The notes beneath the pieces were generated by a model. The model was given only the letters and a program-made list of their open reading frames with translations, did not search any database and was not told where the DNA came from. The translations under genes and the position numbers were made by a program. This document shows, in pieces, positions 18,447 through 29,037 of a DNA stretch of 64,000 nucleotides (within the stretch, counting starts at the first letter, position 1; each line of letters starts with the position of its first letter). The DNA is taken from contig CAVVVS010000115.1 in assembly GCA_963751355.1 (NCBI GenBank), positions 4,927 through 68,926 of the forward strand, in the 5' to 3' direction. This DNA is from CAVVVS01 sp963751355 (GTDB taxonomy: Bacteria > Bacteroidota > Ignavibacteria > Ignavibacteriales > Ignavibacteriaceae).

Positions 18447-21400
18447 CTTACTACAGCAAGTTTTTGTATATCGGAATAGGTTTTATTCGACAATTTTGTG
18501 ATTACTTTATATAAATAAACACCGTTTGCTACTAGATCGCCGTCTTCATCATGTCCGTCCCAGTAAATTTTGTTGAAATTATTTCGTAGTTCGGATACCG
18601 GAACATTTATCACTTTTATGAGTCTGCCAGCAACTGTATATATCTTTATTTTCATTGCATCCGGTATTTTGGTTAAGTTAAATGTAAAGTAAGTATATGT
18701 GTTAAACGGATTGGGATAATTGTATAAATTTAAAACTTTAAGTTCGTTTGACACATAAAATGTTTTCTCTAAGTCCTGAGGCTGATTATCCAAATTTGTT
18801 CCACTTATAGAGATAGTATGTTCACCGTCTTTCAAATGCGGACGAAAGGTATACTTTACCTGCCTATTAATAGTATCATATGCTATTGAATCCATTTCTG
18901 AAAAATAAATCCTTTGACCATCCAGATTGAAAGAGAGACTTGTAGTGTCTCTGAAAGGATACAAAGTACCATAATTCAAATTAAATGCAATTAAAGGTTT
19001 GGGAGAAACATAGTCGCCGTCATAAATTTTATTTCCGTCAAACGTAATATTTAGACTGGCAGTCTTTACATACGTTATGGTATCTTTTACAACATAAAAA
19101 GATTTGGAATAATAATTATTATCCTTGTATAATTCCGTTACATTGTTTTCAGGATCCACATTAATGGCAAATGTCATATTACCGAACGCATCGGTGTAAT
19201 TAGTTTTATAATTTAATGAAAGATGTAATCTTTTACGAGGTGCAAGTTTAGTTATGAGTGTATCAAAAAGTAATTTGTTCGACTTATTATGTAAATTCAA
19301 ATAAACTTTCACCTTAAAACTATCGGCTGCAGTCTCACTGGCATTAGTAATCGAATAGTTTAATTCTGCATCATTACCCTGATAAATTGTATCGGAAGGC
19401 ATAGTCACCGTTTGATAATTTAGTCCGAGTTCTGGAGGAAGATCATAATCGACAGACAATAATTTTAATTCCGGTGATGTTCCGTCCGATGCAGCAGAAA
19501 AATTACCACTAATTTTGATTTTGGGATATTTCTTTGCATTTATTTGATTAAGCGATGCAACTGAATCGGGTAAAGAAATGCTTCCCAACGAATCGGTTGA
19601 GCCATTGCTTTTTATTCCAAACAAACTGTAACTGATTTTGGAACCGTTTGAAGTTGTTTCTCCAATTTTGACAGTTTTCCATTTTACGGAAGGACCGATG
19701 ACATTAGTTGTAAATTCACCCTGTGTATTAGGTACTTTAAAAGTTGAATCGATTAGGACAGAGCCGTCATAAGGTCCTTTTACTTTTTCGAGTACATCAC
19801 CGGGAGAGGCACCTTTTTTTCCAATAATTGCCCATGAACCGCGAAATTGAAGGGAATCTATTTTTGTACTGCCGAGGGTTTTGATTGCACTTTTTAGCGC
19901 AGTACTTAAATTATTTCTTCCATCATCAGCAACACCCATAGCAACTATTTTACCATTAGGTATAGAATTGATTAAATCGGCTAGAGCCTGGACATTACCC
20001 GGCTGACCAAAAAGCGTGTACCAGCTCGTAGTATCAACTTTTAAAGTTTTTGCATCAAAAACGACAATACCCATACCGGCAAAAAAAGAGTTACTTAATT
20101 GATTAGTGCCATTTTTATCTATAACACAAGTAGCACCGGCATACCATCCTGCGGATAATACGGAAATTTTCAAAGCATCATTACTAAGTTTTAAACCGTT
20201 AAAAGAGGGTTTAAGATTTACTAATTTTTGATTCTTAAATGATATTGAATCATTTAAGAAATAATCACCTCCGGCTAAGTTTAAAAAAGATTTTGAACTA
20301 CTATACTCAGTATTAATAGAGTCAATTTTGTACCTATACCAATACCGCTGACCGGGTAGAAGCGAAGAGAACTTAAATATTGTAAAAAAGGAGTCGGCTG
20401 AAAAAGTATACTCCTTTGGCGATACAAAATTATTATCTTGCGACAATTGCAATTTGATGTTGAATTTTGTAGAAGACGATTCGGATGGATTGAGGATGTA
20501 CAGTGAATCTATTTGAGAATTGTCAATTGTATTTTCTACTAAGTCTCTTAAAGAAGCCGAATATACAAAAAACTTATCTGTATATAAATTATCATTCTTG
20601 TAAATTTCATCAATTTTATTATCTGGATCTATATTTACGGTTAAAATATGCTGCCCCGATAAGAATTTTGTTTTCAACCAAATATATACAGTATCCTTAA
20701 ACGCTGGTATCAAGCGACTTAAATTATAATGATCAATTACTTTCCCAGTTGCCAGTTCGTGCTTAATATCTATTGAAACGCTATCGATGGGTGCCAAGCC
20801 GTCATTTTCTATAATTACACCAACTTTTATTGAATCTATATTTTCATTTATTGCATTGTCTGGAAAAATAAAACTACTGTTATTTAATAAAAGGTTCGGC
20901 TTATCGGGAACTTTTAGTCTAATTGCAGGGTCTCCTAAAAGTGCATTTGCATATGCAAAAATTTTATTTATGCCGGAATTTCCAAAATAATTAAATAATT
21001 TTATTTTAGCCATTAAATGAGCATTCCCAACTTCCCTTAGAGAATCGCTTAATAATTCATTATAGAACTCCAGTGGAACGGTTGTAGCTGTCGAAGTAAA
21101 TCCCAATGATGAATTCCCAATATAACCAACTGCTTCACCGTTATTATCCAATAAAAATCTTTCACCGAAACATACAATATCAGGTTCTGCAAATTTATTT
21201 GTCGAACATCCAAAATCAGTAATAAGTGGATACCTACCGACTGAATTTTTTAATTGACTAACATTATTAATGCTGTTATCCCAGGTTGCGGTACCGCTAT
21301 GCCCTAAATAGGAAATAAAAATTCCCCCATTATCGATAGCAGTTTGAACCTGTTGGTTGGTATATGGTCCAAAATCTGTTTGAGGCGATTGAGTTTTATA

Positions 21401-23806
21401 AAAACTGGAATAATCTCCGGCAATCGGACGGGGAATTATCAACTGAGAAATAACAGAATCATTTACGGATTTAAATTCTTGATATTCGCTTGACTGTCCG
21501 CCGCCAGAAAAAAACAAATATCTTTTATTCCAATCGGTATATGCCTGATTTTGGTTGGCTTTAATTTTAGTCAGATAAAAATTTAATTCATTAGGATTAT
21601 TAATCGGTATACGGCCAACCTTCAATTGCGGAATCGTAAAATTATTATCAAATATTACATACCAATCATCTCCTACGGGGTCACCGTAAGAGGGGACATA
21701 ATTTTCTCCAACTCTAACTCCGACATTTTTAAGTATGTAACCTTTATAATCATAATCGGCATCTCCGATTAAAGTTAAATAAGCCGGTTTCGGTTCTTTC
21801 CAATTTTGCATTGCATTCATTATAAATAATTTTATCGATTCGGGAGTCGGATATCCGTATCCATATAAATCGTAAATATCTTTAACACTAATTTGTTTAG
21901 TATTAGCTCCGTATAAATTTGATATTTGAGCAACGTAATTTTGTACCGCACTCCAAAATTTCGGATGAGTAATTGCTATATAATCAGCCTGATTTGAAGC
22001 ATCAGCTAAATTGGTAAACTTCTTTTTATATTCAAAAACAGGCGATAAGATTTTTGAAGGCACTACAACACAATATTGACTATTGTAGAAAATAGTATCT
22101 GCAAAATAAATGGTTCTGTTCTGTATCTTAAAATTTTCAATTTTCTTTAACCCGGGACGTGTCCGGTAGAGTGAGTAATTTATAGAGTCAACGTTATCTA
22201 TTCTTATAGTTTTGAAACCGACTGCAGAAGAATCCTTATACGCAAATATTAAAGAATCATTAACCAAACTTAACTGCCTCGGATACTCGACATCATACCA
22301 ATCTAAGCCTAAAAAATTAGGTGAATTTCCATTGTTATAATTTGTTACGGCAATCTGATTATTTCCGTTGCTTATTGAATTAGAACTAACTCTACCTTGC
22401 AAAATAACTTGAGCGAATCTATTCACGATTTGAGAGTCCAATAATGTATTGTTATACTTCAAGATAATATTGTGCGAATTAGTTGGAATGTTCGACCCTC
22501 CGCTAACATATTTAATATAAATATTAGCTTGTTTATTAGGATACCTATTTACCACAGAAAAATTATATTTTCTTGTACCTGTAATTATCCATTGCCAATA
22601 CCAAGTTTTATTTCCATCCCAATTCGGAGTTTGATTTGCTATTTCGTTATCGCTCATATTTTGAAACATAGTATTATCTTCATAATGATCAAACTCAGTA
22701 TAATATTTCAAAGTATCAGCCGGAAGTGATAAAGCATTTTTTAATTCGGTAACTCTCAATCCGTTTTTTACTCCCCACGTCAAGAAATAATATGAAGTGT
22801 CGGTATAACGGTTTAAGAATTCGTTATACGGTTGATCAGGCTGGTTTATTTTCCGGTATGAAATGGAAGGATAATTTCTAGTTCCCCAAAATTCGATAAA
22901 ATCGCCTTGATCGAAAGTATTATCACTTTCACCGGAAACATAAATAGGAATTTCCCTTCCATAATTATATATTTGAAATGTTGTAGGATCAATTAGAGAA
23001 GTATTTATTCCATATTGTTCCAGATAATTTTTTGAAATTCTATACAGCCCGTCCTTTCCAACCGCAAGTTTTATATAAGTCGCATTATAATTTATCCAAT
23101 TCGTAAGTGAATCCGAATTAATCAAATTTATTTTTGAACTCCTAAACTGTCCAGCTATATTATAATCTGCAATAATATTGCGAAAAATTTTATCGTATTT
23201 GGACAATATTTTTATTGGAGAATTTTCTGAAAAATTATAAGCTTTTTTAAAATTGATATTTAATTTTAATTTATTGTACCATGCAATAGAATTACTTTTC
23301 TGATCATAATTATAATTATTTATTCTGATCGAAGCACAATAAAAGTCTCGATACCAAAAATAGCTTTCCACAACAAAATCCGGTTCCACATTCTGAATTC
23401 TTATTTGCTTCGGCGAATATTTTGTTTTTTCTTCAACAACCGTAGAATCGGCTAAAATTTTAAGTTTGGGATTTAATGCGGGTACTGAATTTTTAGCTAA
23501 ATTCTTTTCGCTCTTTTCTAACGTGAAGTTTGGATGTGAATTCGGAGGAAGTGCAATTATTAAATTTATATAAGGTAATTTAAATTGTCCGGGTTTGGAA
23601 TAATCAGTATATTGATAGTAATCTCTGATAATGCTCCCACCTATCTTTTGCTCAGAATACTTAGGAACAGTATCAGTAATATTTAAATTTATTTGAGAAT
23701 TACTAATAACTTTTGTAATAATATTTTGAGAAAAACCTTGCCTTGATGAAATACTTAAAAGGAATAAAATAAAAAAATAATATTTAAATATTCTCTTCAA
23801 TATCAT
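18443..23806 (-). CDS. Giant C25 (gingipain/PorU-like) peptidase with CARDB-like domains and a sorting domain
   Basis: 1787 residues with a signal peptide (about 1-27). An N-terminal beta-rich prodomain precedes a peptidase C25 core at about 600-960. The catalytic dyad is visible: His836 in YLGHSGTATW and Cys867 in DFGCSTNKF. CARDB-like adhesive domains lie at about 968-1075 and 1458-1570, both with D(P)xNxxxExxxDNN(x)Y motifs. A T9SS-type C-terminal domain fills about 1690-1787 (NYPNPFNTYT, GVYLYKV). C25 enzymes include gingipains and PorU, the sortase that removes sorting domains and attaches cargo to surface glycan. It overlaps the WecG-type transferase gene by 23 bp and the small sorting-module gene by 4 bp. 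PorU function is inference. Confidence 0.8.
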   Translation of the reverse strand: MILKRIFKYYFFILFLLSISSRQGFSQNIITKVISNSQINLNITDTVPKYSEQKIGGSIIRDYYQYTDYSKPGQFKLPYINLIIALPPNSHPNFTLEKSEKNLAKNSVPALNPKLKILADSTVVEEKTKYSPKQIRIQNVEPDFVVESYFWYRDFYCASIRINNYNYDQKSNSIAWYNKLKLNINFKKAYNFSENSPIKILSKYDKIFRNIIADYNIAGQFRSSKINLINSDSLTNWINYNATYIKLAVGKDGLYRISKNYLEQYGINTSLIDPTTFQIYNYGREIPIYVSGESDNTFDQGDFIEFWGTRNYPSISYRKINQPDQPYNEFLNRYTDTSYYFLTWGVKNGLRVTELKNALSLPADTLKYYTEFDHYEDNTMFQNMSDNEIANQTPNWDGNKTWYWQWIITGTRKYNFSVVNRYPNKQANIYIKYVSGGSNIPTNSHNIILKYNNTLLDSQIVNRFAQVILQGRVSSNSISNGNNQIAVTNYNNGNSPNFLGLDWYDVEYPRQLSLVNDSLIFAYKDSSAVGFKTIRIDNVDSINYSLYRTRPGLKKIENFKIQNRTIYFADTIFYNSQYCVVVPSKILSPVFEYKKKFTNLADASNQADYIAITHPKFWSAVQNYVAQISNLYGANTKQISVKDIYDLYGYGYPTPESIKLFIMNAMQNWKEPKPAYLTLIGDADYDYKGYILKNVGVRVGENYVPSYGDPVGDDWYVIFDNNFTIPQLKVGRIPINNPNELNFYLTKIKANQNQAYTDWNKRYLFFSGGGQSSEYQEFKSVNDSVISQLIIPRPIAGDYSSFYKTQSPQTDFGPYTNQQVQTAIDNGGIFISYLGHSGTATWDNSINNVSQLKNSVGRYPLITDFGCSTNKFAEPDIVCFGERFLLDNNGEAVGYIGNSSLGFTSTATTVPLEFYNELLSDSLREVGNAHLMAKIKLFNYFGNSGINKIFAYANALLGDPAIRLKVPDKPNLLLNNSSFIFPDNAINENIDSIKVGVIIENDGLAPIDSVSIDIKHELATGKVIDHYNLSRLIPAFKDTVYIWLKTKFLSGQHILTVNIDPDNKIDEIYKNDNLYTDKFFVYSASLRDLVENTIDNSQIDSLYILNPSESSSTKFNIKLQLSQDNNFVSPKEYTFSADSFFTIFKFSSLLPGQRYWYRYKIDSINTEYSSSKSFLNLAGGDYFLNDSISFKNQKLVNLKPSFNGLKLSNDALKISVLSAGWYAGATCVIDKNGTNQLSNSFFAGMGIVVFDAKTLKVDTTSWYTLFGQPGNVQALADLINSIPNGKIVAMGVADDGRNNLSTALKSAIKTLGSTKIDSLQFRGSWAIIGKKGASPGDVLEKVKGPYDGSVLIDSTFKVPNTQGEFTTNVIGPSVKWKTVKIGETTSNGSKISYSLFGIKSNGSTDSLGSISLPDSVASLNQINAKKYPKIKISGNFSAASDGTSPELKLLSVDYDLPPELGLNYQTVTMPSDTIYQGNDAELNYSITNASETAADSFKVKVYLNLHNKSNKLLFDTLITKLAPRKRLHLSLNYKTNYTDAFGNMTFAINVDPENNVTELYKDNNYYSKSFYVVKDTITYVKTASLNITFDGNKIYDGDYVSPKPLIAFNLNYGTLYPFRDTTSLSFNLDGQRIYFSEMDSIAYDTINRQVKYTFRPHLKDGEHTISISGTNLDNQPQDLEKTFYVSNELKVLNLYNYPNPFNTYTYFTFNLTKIPDAMKIKIYTVAGRLIKVINVPVSELRNNFNKIYWDGHDEDGDLVANGVYLYKVITKLSNKTYSDIQKLAVVR

Positions 23807-24548
23807 AATCTAACTTACCTGACTTTTTTCGAAGTTTTTGCTTTAATACAATAAATAAGAAAATAGGGATACCTATTAAATACCTTTTCCAGAATAATGA
23901 TGGATTTGAAATCAAACGTGCCAGCCACTCCAAGCCTATAATTTGAAATAGTTTTGGACCTCTTATTTTATTATCGGCAAATATTTTGATCCCATCACCT
24001 ACTATAATTACTATTTTTACATTGAGTTGTTTGCTGTAATGATTTATCCAATCTTCTTGTTTTGGACTTCCCAACCCTACAATAAGTATATCAGCGTGCG
24101 CGTCATTTATTTTTCTTATTACATTAGAACTATCAAAACCATAGCCTTCCTGTAGTCCAACTATATTCAAATTTTTATATTTTAGTGAAATGTTATCTAG
24201 TGTATCTTTTTTATCACCAAAGAAAAATAATCTCCAGTTTAATTCGATAGCGCGCTGAATTATAAAAGGATAGAAATCAGAACCCGTAATTTTATTCTTA
24301 AAACCATTTTTCCCATACAAAATTTTTGAAGCTAAATAAACGCCAAGACCATCGGAATGAACTAAATCAAAAGTAGTAATTTTCTTAGCTAATGTTTTCG
24401 AGCGTCTTGCTAAATTAATAACATGAAATGCGGCATATGAAATGATATTTTTTTTATTTTGTTCTATGCAATTTTCTACATAAGCCAGCATTTCAATATA
24501 ATTAATTTTAGTTATATAGACATTAGCTATTTTTATTTTTTTATACAT
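23784..24548 (-). CDS. WecG/TagA/CpsF-family (GT26) glycosyltransferase
   Basis: 254 residues, normal family length. Conserved segments are HSDGLGVYLA, the ILIVGLGSPKQEDW motif, VGDGIKIFAD and a membrane-binding C-terminal tail (GLEWLARLISNP, then a hydrophobic stretch and a basic end). This family adds N-acetylmannosamine(uronate) to a lipid-linked GlcNAc acceptor early in teichoic acid, enterobacterial common antigen or exopolysaccharide synthesis. The exact sugar is not readable. It overlaps the upstream GT4 gene by 8 bp and the C25 peptidase gene by 23 bp. Confidence 0.88.
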   Translation of the reverse strand: MYKKIKIANVYITKINYIEMLAYVENCIEQNKKNIISYAAFHVINLARRSKTLAKKITTFDLVHSDGLGVYLASKILYGKNGFKNKITGSDFYPFIIQRAIELNWRLFFFGDKKDTLDNISLKYKNLNIVGLQEGYGFDSSNVIRKINDAHADILIVGLGSPKQEDWINHYSKQLNVKIVIIVGDGIKIFADNKIRGPKLFQIIGLEWLARLISNPSLFWKRYLIGIPIFLFIVLKQKLRKKSGKLDYDIEENI

Positions 24549-25632
24549 TGTACATTAACTCTTCATAAACTTTTTTATACTTCGCGACACCTATTTCTGC
24601 AGTATAATGCATCATTATTTTTCTATTAAGATTTTTGCCCATTATGAGAGCATCTTTATAATTTGATAACACACTCATAATTTTTTTAGACAATTCCTTA
24701 TAATTTTCAGATTCAAATAATAGTCCATCATATCCATCTTGGATAAGTTCAGCAATCCCATCAACACTTGCTCCGATAAATATTTTTTCATGCAAACCAG
24801 CTTCCAACATAACAAGAGGGAAAGGATCAATTCTAGAAGGAAGAACAAACACATTAATTATTTTGTAGTAATCCGATATATTTATTTTTGGACTAATTAT
24901 CATTGAATTAATCTTTGTTCTATTCAATAAGTCTCTGATAATTATTTCATCTTTTCCATTACCGATTAATAATAAAACAATATTCAAGTTATCTTTATAA
25001 ATCTGCTTAATTGCCTCAATTAAAATATCGATTCCTTTTTCATGTAAGTCTAACCTGCCAATATAACCGATAATAATTTGATTCGAATTTATTCCTAACT
25101 GAATTTTTAATTCAGGGTTTTGTATCCAAAGCTTTTTCTCATCCGGATTAACGAAATTATTAATAACTTTTATTCTATTTTCATTAATTTTAAAATAGTT
25201 TATTAAATGGTTTTTAACTGCATTACTGCAAGCAATCAATTTATCTGCTTTGTAACTTATTGATTTTCTTCCCTTTACAATACTTTGAACTGAAGTAACT
25301 GTCTTAACTTTTATAATTTTAGAAACTGCAAAAGCAATTAAATCAAAATAACGATGATGTGAATGAATGATTTCAATATCATGATTTTTACATATTTTTA
25401 ATATTTGAAATAATAGAAACGGGAAATGGAAGACATTCTTAAAATTAAATTTTAGAACTAATGGATTAATGCCAATTTTTGTAAATCTTTCAATACCGTC
25501 ACCGCCTAATGTTGCAACAAAAAATTTGTTATTTTTTTTAGTATCATCTGAATTTTTGATTATGGAGTATATAGTTTTACTAATTCCGCAAGAAATATTT
25601 AAATATTGTTGTAAATGTAAAATTCGACTCAA
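24541..25632 (-). CDS. Family 4 glycosyltransferase
   Basis: 363-residue GT-B fold transferase. The N-terminal acceptor half has HSHHRYFD. The donor half (from about 185) has IIGYIGRLDLHEKGIDILIEA, LLIGNGKDE and the nucleotide-sugar motif FVLPSRIDPFPLVMLEAGL, which gives the retaining E-x7-E pattern. It transfers an activated sugar to the growing surface glycan on the cytoplasmic side of the membrane; donor and acceptor are unknown. It overlaps the WecG-type gene by 8 bp and follows the methyltransferase gene by 88 bp. Confidence 0.87.
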   Translation of the reverse strand: MSRILHLQQYLNISCGISKTIYSIIKNSDDTKKNNKFFVATLGGDGIERFTKIGINPLVLKFNFKNVFHFPFLLFQILKICKNHDIEIIHSHHRYFDLIAFAVSKIIKVKTVTSVQSIVKGRKSISYKADKLIACSNAVKNHLINYFKINENRIKVINNFVNPDEKKLWIQNPELKIQLGINSNQIIIGYIGRLDLHEKGIDILIEAIKQIYKDNLNIVLLLIGNGKDEIIIRDLLNRTKINSMIISPKINISDYYKIINVFVLPSRIDPFPLVMLEAGLHEKIFIGASVDGIAELIQDGYDGLLFESENYKELSKKIMSVLSNYKDALIMGKNLNRKIMMHYTAEIGVAKYKKVYEELMYNV

Positions 25633-25720
25633 AATTGCTTCCTATGATTTTAAATTACAAGCATATATTTTCAAACAAAATTTATTTGCATTACTAAAAT
25701 TTGTACACTTAAAGATGATA

Positions 25721-26629
25721 TTAATTTTTTTTTACTAGTATTCCAGTTTGTATTTCTTGGTATGCAAAGGGTATAATCGAAACAATTTCATAAAATACTT
25801 TAATTTGATTTATAAAATACTCTAATTGATAAAATACTTGTGAATAAGTCGCTCTTCCAATAGAAAACATTCCTCGCCCAGAGGCTTCAAATTGTTTAAA
25901 TGATTTTGAATTAATAATAGCTTTTGCAAAAGGATCTGAATCAATCTTTAATTTATAAAAATTCAATGTATTTTCATCATGTATAGTCAAATATAAAAAT
26001 CCGTTTGGTTTTAAAATACGTTTCAGCTCCATTAACCACATATCTGTTAAATCATCAATATGTGTGAATACCGAATTAGCGTATATAAAATCAAAATATG
26101 AATCACTAAACGGCAAATGCGGTAAAGTTGTTGAATTAAAAAAATTAAATGGAGGATTAAGATTTTGTTTACACCACAAAATCTGTTCAGTACTGATATC
26201 AATCCCCCAAACTTCTCCACTCTTTGTCCAATCTGAAAACCATCTTATTATTCTACCATTTGAGCATCCAAAATCCAGGATTCTCCAATCTAATGAAAGT
26301 GGGATAGAAGAATTATTAAAAACCTTAATAATATTCTTATAATCTTCTAATCCACTTTTTATGTACCAATCTTGAGATGGCATACCTACTATATATTCTT
26401 TAGGAGGAATTGGAAAACAATTAGGGTCTTTTGAATTACTTTTTATTTTTTGAGGGTCAAAATGGAATGCTACTTTGCCATCTAAATAAGAATTTAACGT
26501 GCCTGATATATTGGGATTCCCCATAATGATTCTATTTAAGGGCCAAATAAAAATATTCAAAAGTGATTTTATAATAACTCTTATCTCAGGGGATATTTTT
26601 GAGAGCAATTTTACATTTTTTATATTCAT
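25721..26629 (-). CDS. Class I SAM-dependent methyltransferase of the polysaccharide cluster
   Basis: 302 residues. After about 110 residues without known motifs comes a methyltransferase core: motif I RILDFGCSNGRIIRWF, an acidic turn VWGIDIS, motif IV FDFIYANSVFTHI, and LKRILKPNGFLYLTIHD. This is the Methyltransf_11/25 layout. It probably methylates a sugar or another cluster intermediate; this is inferred from its place between glycosyltransferases. Between it and the decayed GT4 upstream (26630-26851) is a very AT-rich gap with no gene. Confidence 0.82.
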   Translation of the reverse strand: MNIKNVKLLSKISPEIRVIIKSLLNIFIWPLNRIIMGNPNISGTLNSYLDGKVAFHFDPQKIKSNSKDPNCFPIPPKEYIVGMPSQDWYIKSGLEDYKNIIKVFNNSSIPLSLDWRILDFGCSNGRIIRWFSDWTKSGEVWGIDISTEQILWCKQNLNPPFNFFNSTTLPHLPFSDSYFDFIYANSVFTHIDDLTDMWLMELKRILKPNGFLYLTIHDENTLNFYKLKIDSDPFAKAIINSKSFKQFEASGRGMFSIGRATYSQVFYQLEYFINQIKVFYEIVSIIPFAYQEIQTGILVKKN

Positions 26630-26851
26630 TTTTTAGAATTTATTTTATTTATTGAGAATAAAGAGATTTGGTATAAATCTATATTTATACATCATTTAAA
26701 AAATTTGAATACCATACACAAAAGTATAATAAAAAAATAAGTATACCTTATATAAAAAAACTGAGCAATTTTGAAATAAGAAAAGAATAAAGAAATTTAT
26801 TATTCAATTTTACATCAGCCACTAAATCCGAAACATTCGTTAAGAACAACA

Positions 26852-27975
26852 TCAAAAATACTCTATTACTTTCTCCTGTATAACTTTCTCAGAATATTTA
26901 GTGCAAATTTTTTTATATGCTTTTTCCGAAATGTTACTCAGTATATTTATATTTCTTGGTCTTTAATTTTATTTATAATATTCAACATAATCTTTTTCTG
27001 TTTTTGCAATAATCAATTCATTTCCATCTTCAAAATTAAAACCATTATTAGCTAATGAACTAATCACAATAGGAATCCCGCAAGCTGCGGCTTCAAGTAA
27101 TTTTGTTCTAAGTCCGCCACCATAAAATATAGGCGCAATAAAAATAGTTGAATTCCAATAGAATTCTCTTACATCTTTTACATTATCGAACACATTAAAA
27201 TTAGGTTTAATATATTTTTTATTTTATTTGTATTTCTACCAACAAAAACAAATTCAATTCTATCATCTAACTTAAAATGAGGGATACAATTTATTAGATA
27301 TAAATTTAACAGCTTCTCTATTTGGATAATGATTATAATTACCCAAAAATAGTATTTTGATTTTGTCCTTAGGTGGTTTCCAATTATAATAAAAGAAATC
27401 AGTATTTATTCCATATGGGAGAGTTTTAATTTCTGTTATTAATATTTTTTTTAAATAAAATTTTTTCTTCTTGTTCTGTAATCGTAAATACTTTATCTGC
27501 TATTGCCAAAGCTTTTTTTTCAGCTCTTTTCATAAAAATATTTTTGATTCTTTCCTTCAATGATTTAATTAATTTATTTCCACTTGACATAAATCATACT
27601 TTCATCATCATAAAAAAATATCTTTATACCAGGATATTTAATTCTTTATATACTGCATCATAACAGTATGTTCAACATAAATAATATCTGGCTTAAATGT
27701 TTTTAATAGGTTTTCAAACTAGTTCTGAAATTTTTTGAATGATAATGAGTTTAATCGAACGGAAACACCTTGAATTAAATTAATTAACTTTTAAAATAAT
27801 TTGTATTTATCTTGACAGAGATAAACCGATTATCATTGACTTCTTTATCCCCAAAACAAATACCCTTCACTTCGAATTGTTTTTTTAGAGATTCATAAAA
27901 TATATTCTGCCCAAAACTGCAGTGAAGTTCATTTTTGAAGGGGTATCTATATGTTAAAATTAATATTTTATTCAC
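26852..27975 (-). pseudogene. Decayed family 4 glycosyltransferase
   Basis: Remains of one GT4 gene in broken frames. The N-terminus is intact at 27975-27784 (MNKILILTYRYPF). A middle piece in another frame reads FKPDIIYVEHTVMMQYIK (about 27720-27640) and carries an in-frame TAG after FKKFQN. The C-terminal donor-binding half at 27193-26969 has APIFYGGGLRTKLLEAAACG. Two more in-frame TAA stops separate that from a tail ending YSEKVIQEKVIEYF at 26854. Several frameshifts plus substitution stops make this real decay rather than a single sequencing error. It lies in line with the flanking polysaccharide genes, so the operon has lost one transferase step. Confidence 0.8.
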
Positions 27976-28115
27976 ATGTATTTTTAGATATTTGTTGAAT
28001 AAAAGTTTCCGTTTTAATTAATAAAGAAAGAATCGAATAAATCGGATATTACTTACAATACAGTGGATATTAATGTTAAAAATATTGTTAGGGCATCGAT
28101 AAAGCTGCATGTCAT

Positions 28116-29036
28116 TCATAAGAAATTTCGCTGCTTTTTATTTAGCAACAATTTCAATAGAGTAACATCGTACCTATTTTTCTTTATTATCAATCTTAAA
28201 AGAGTTCCTAGCACATATATTAAATGTATTAGTAAATATTTAGTAGATGAAAAACATTTTTGGGCAAATAAAATTTCATTCTTTCTATAAAAAAGCCATT
28301 GTTCCTCACTATTATTAAACGACTTACCACCATAATGAACAATTTTGGCATTTGGAACTATCATGGCATCATATTTGTTTTTTGATGCTCTAAATGAAAG
28401 TTCAGCTTCCTCGAAATTCAAATCGAAATCTTCGTCAAATAATCCGATTTTATATAAAACATCTCTTCTAATAAACATGTCTGCACCCAAGATAAATGGA
28501 ACTTTATATGGTGAATCATTGAGATTAACAATGTTATTAAAAAATTTCTTATTAAATGAATGATTAAATATCTTACCTAATCCAAATTGTTCAAATAAAA
28601 TTTTAGTCAATTTGGTAAATTGTCCGTATGAATTTGATGGTCTAAAATTTTCATCTAATATTTCAGCACCACAACACCAAATATTATTATTATCATCTCT
28701 TTCCATAAATTTATAAAAAGTAGAAATTACATCTACATCAAATTTTGTATCGGGATTTAATAAAAAAAGATATTTATACTTAGCTAATTTTATAGCTTGA
28801 TTATTAGCTCTTGCAAATCCTACATTATCACCGTTCTTTACAATCTCGACCTCAGAAAATTTCTTTTCAATTATATTTACTGTTTCATCACTTGAAGCAT
28901 TATCAACTACGAATATTTCATATGGAGTATTCTTAGAATTATTTTTAATTGATTCAATGCAATCTATTATATAATACTCTGAATTATAGGATACAATTAT
29001 TATTGAAACACCATCTAAATATTTATTCTCACTCAT
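28116..29036 (-). CDS. Family 2 glycosyltransferase (rhamnosyl/galactofuranosyl type)
   Basis: About 306 residues from ATG at 29036 (MSENKYLDGVSIIIVSYNS). An in-frame start further upstream at 29081 would run 44 bp into the preceding gene, while 29036 begins one base after its stop, so 29036 is preferred. GT-A features are VDNASSDETVNI, the DxD-like NPDTKFD, and the acceptor-side segment GADMFIRRDVL followed by FDEDFDLNFEEAELSFR. This subgroup is common in O-antigen and galactofuran clusters and uses nucleotide-sugar donors. The neighbouring UDP-galactopyranose mutase makes galactofuranose a reasonable donor; that is inference. Confidence 0.85.
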   Translation of the reverse strand: MSENKYLDGVSIIIVSYNSEYYIIDCIESIKNNSKNTPYEIFVVDNASSDETVNIIEKKFSEVEIVKNGDNVGFARANNQAIKLAKYKYLFLLNPDTKFDVDVISTFYKFMERDDNNNIWCCGAEILDENFRPSNSYGQFTKLTKILFEQFGLGKIFNHSFNKKFFNNIVNLNDSPYKVPFILGADMFIRRDVLYKIGLFDEDFDLNFEEAELSFRASKNKYDAMIVPNAKIVHYGGKSFNNSEEQWLFYRKNEILFAQKCFSSTKYLLIHLIYVLGTLLRLIIKKNRYDVTLLKLLLNKKQRNFL

Positions 29037-29037
29037 A

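Noticed and set aside
26630..26851. Very AT-rich gap that could hide a promoter or insertion scar
   Set aside because: No inverted repeats, target duplications or transposase remnants are visible.
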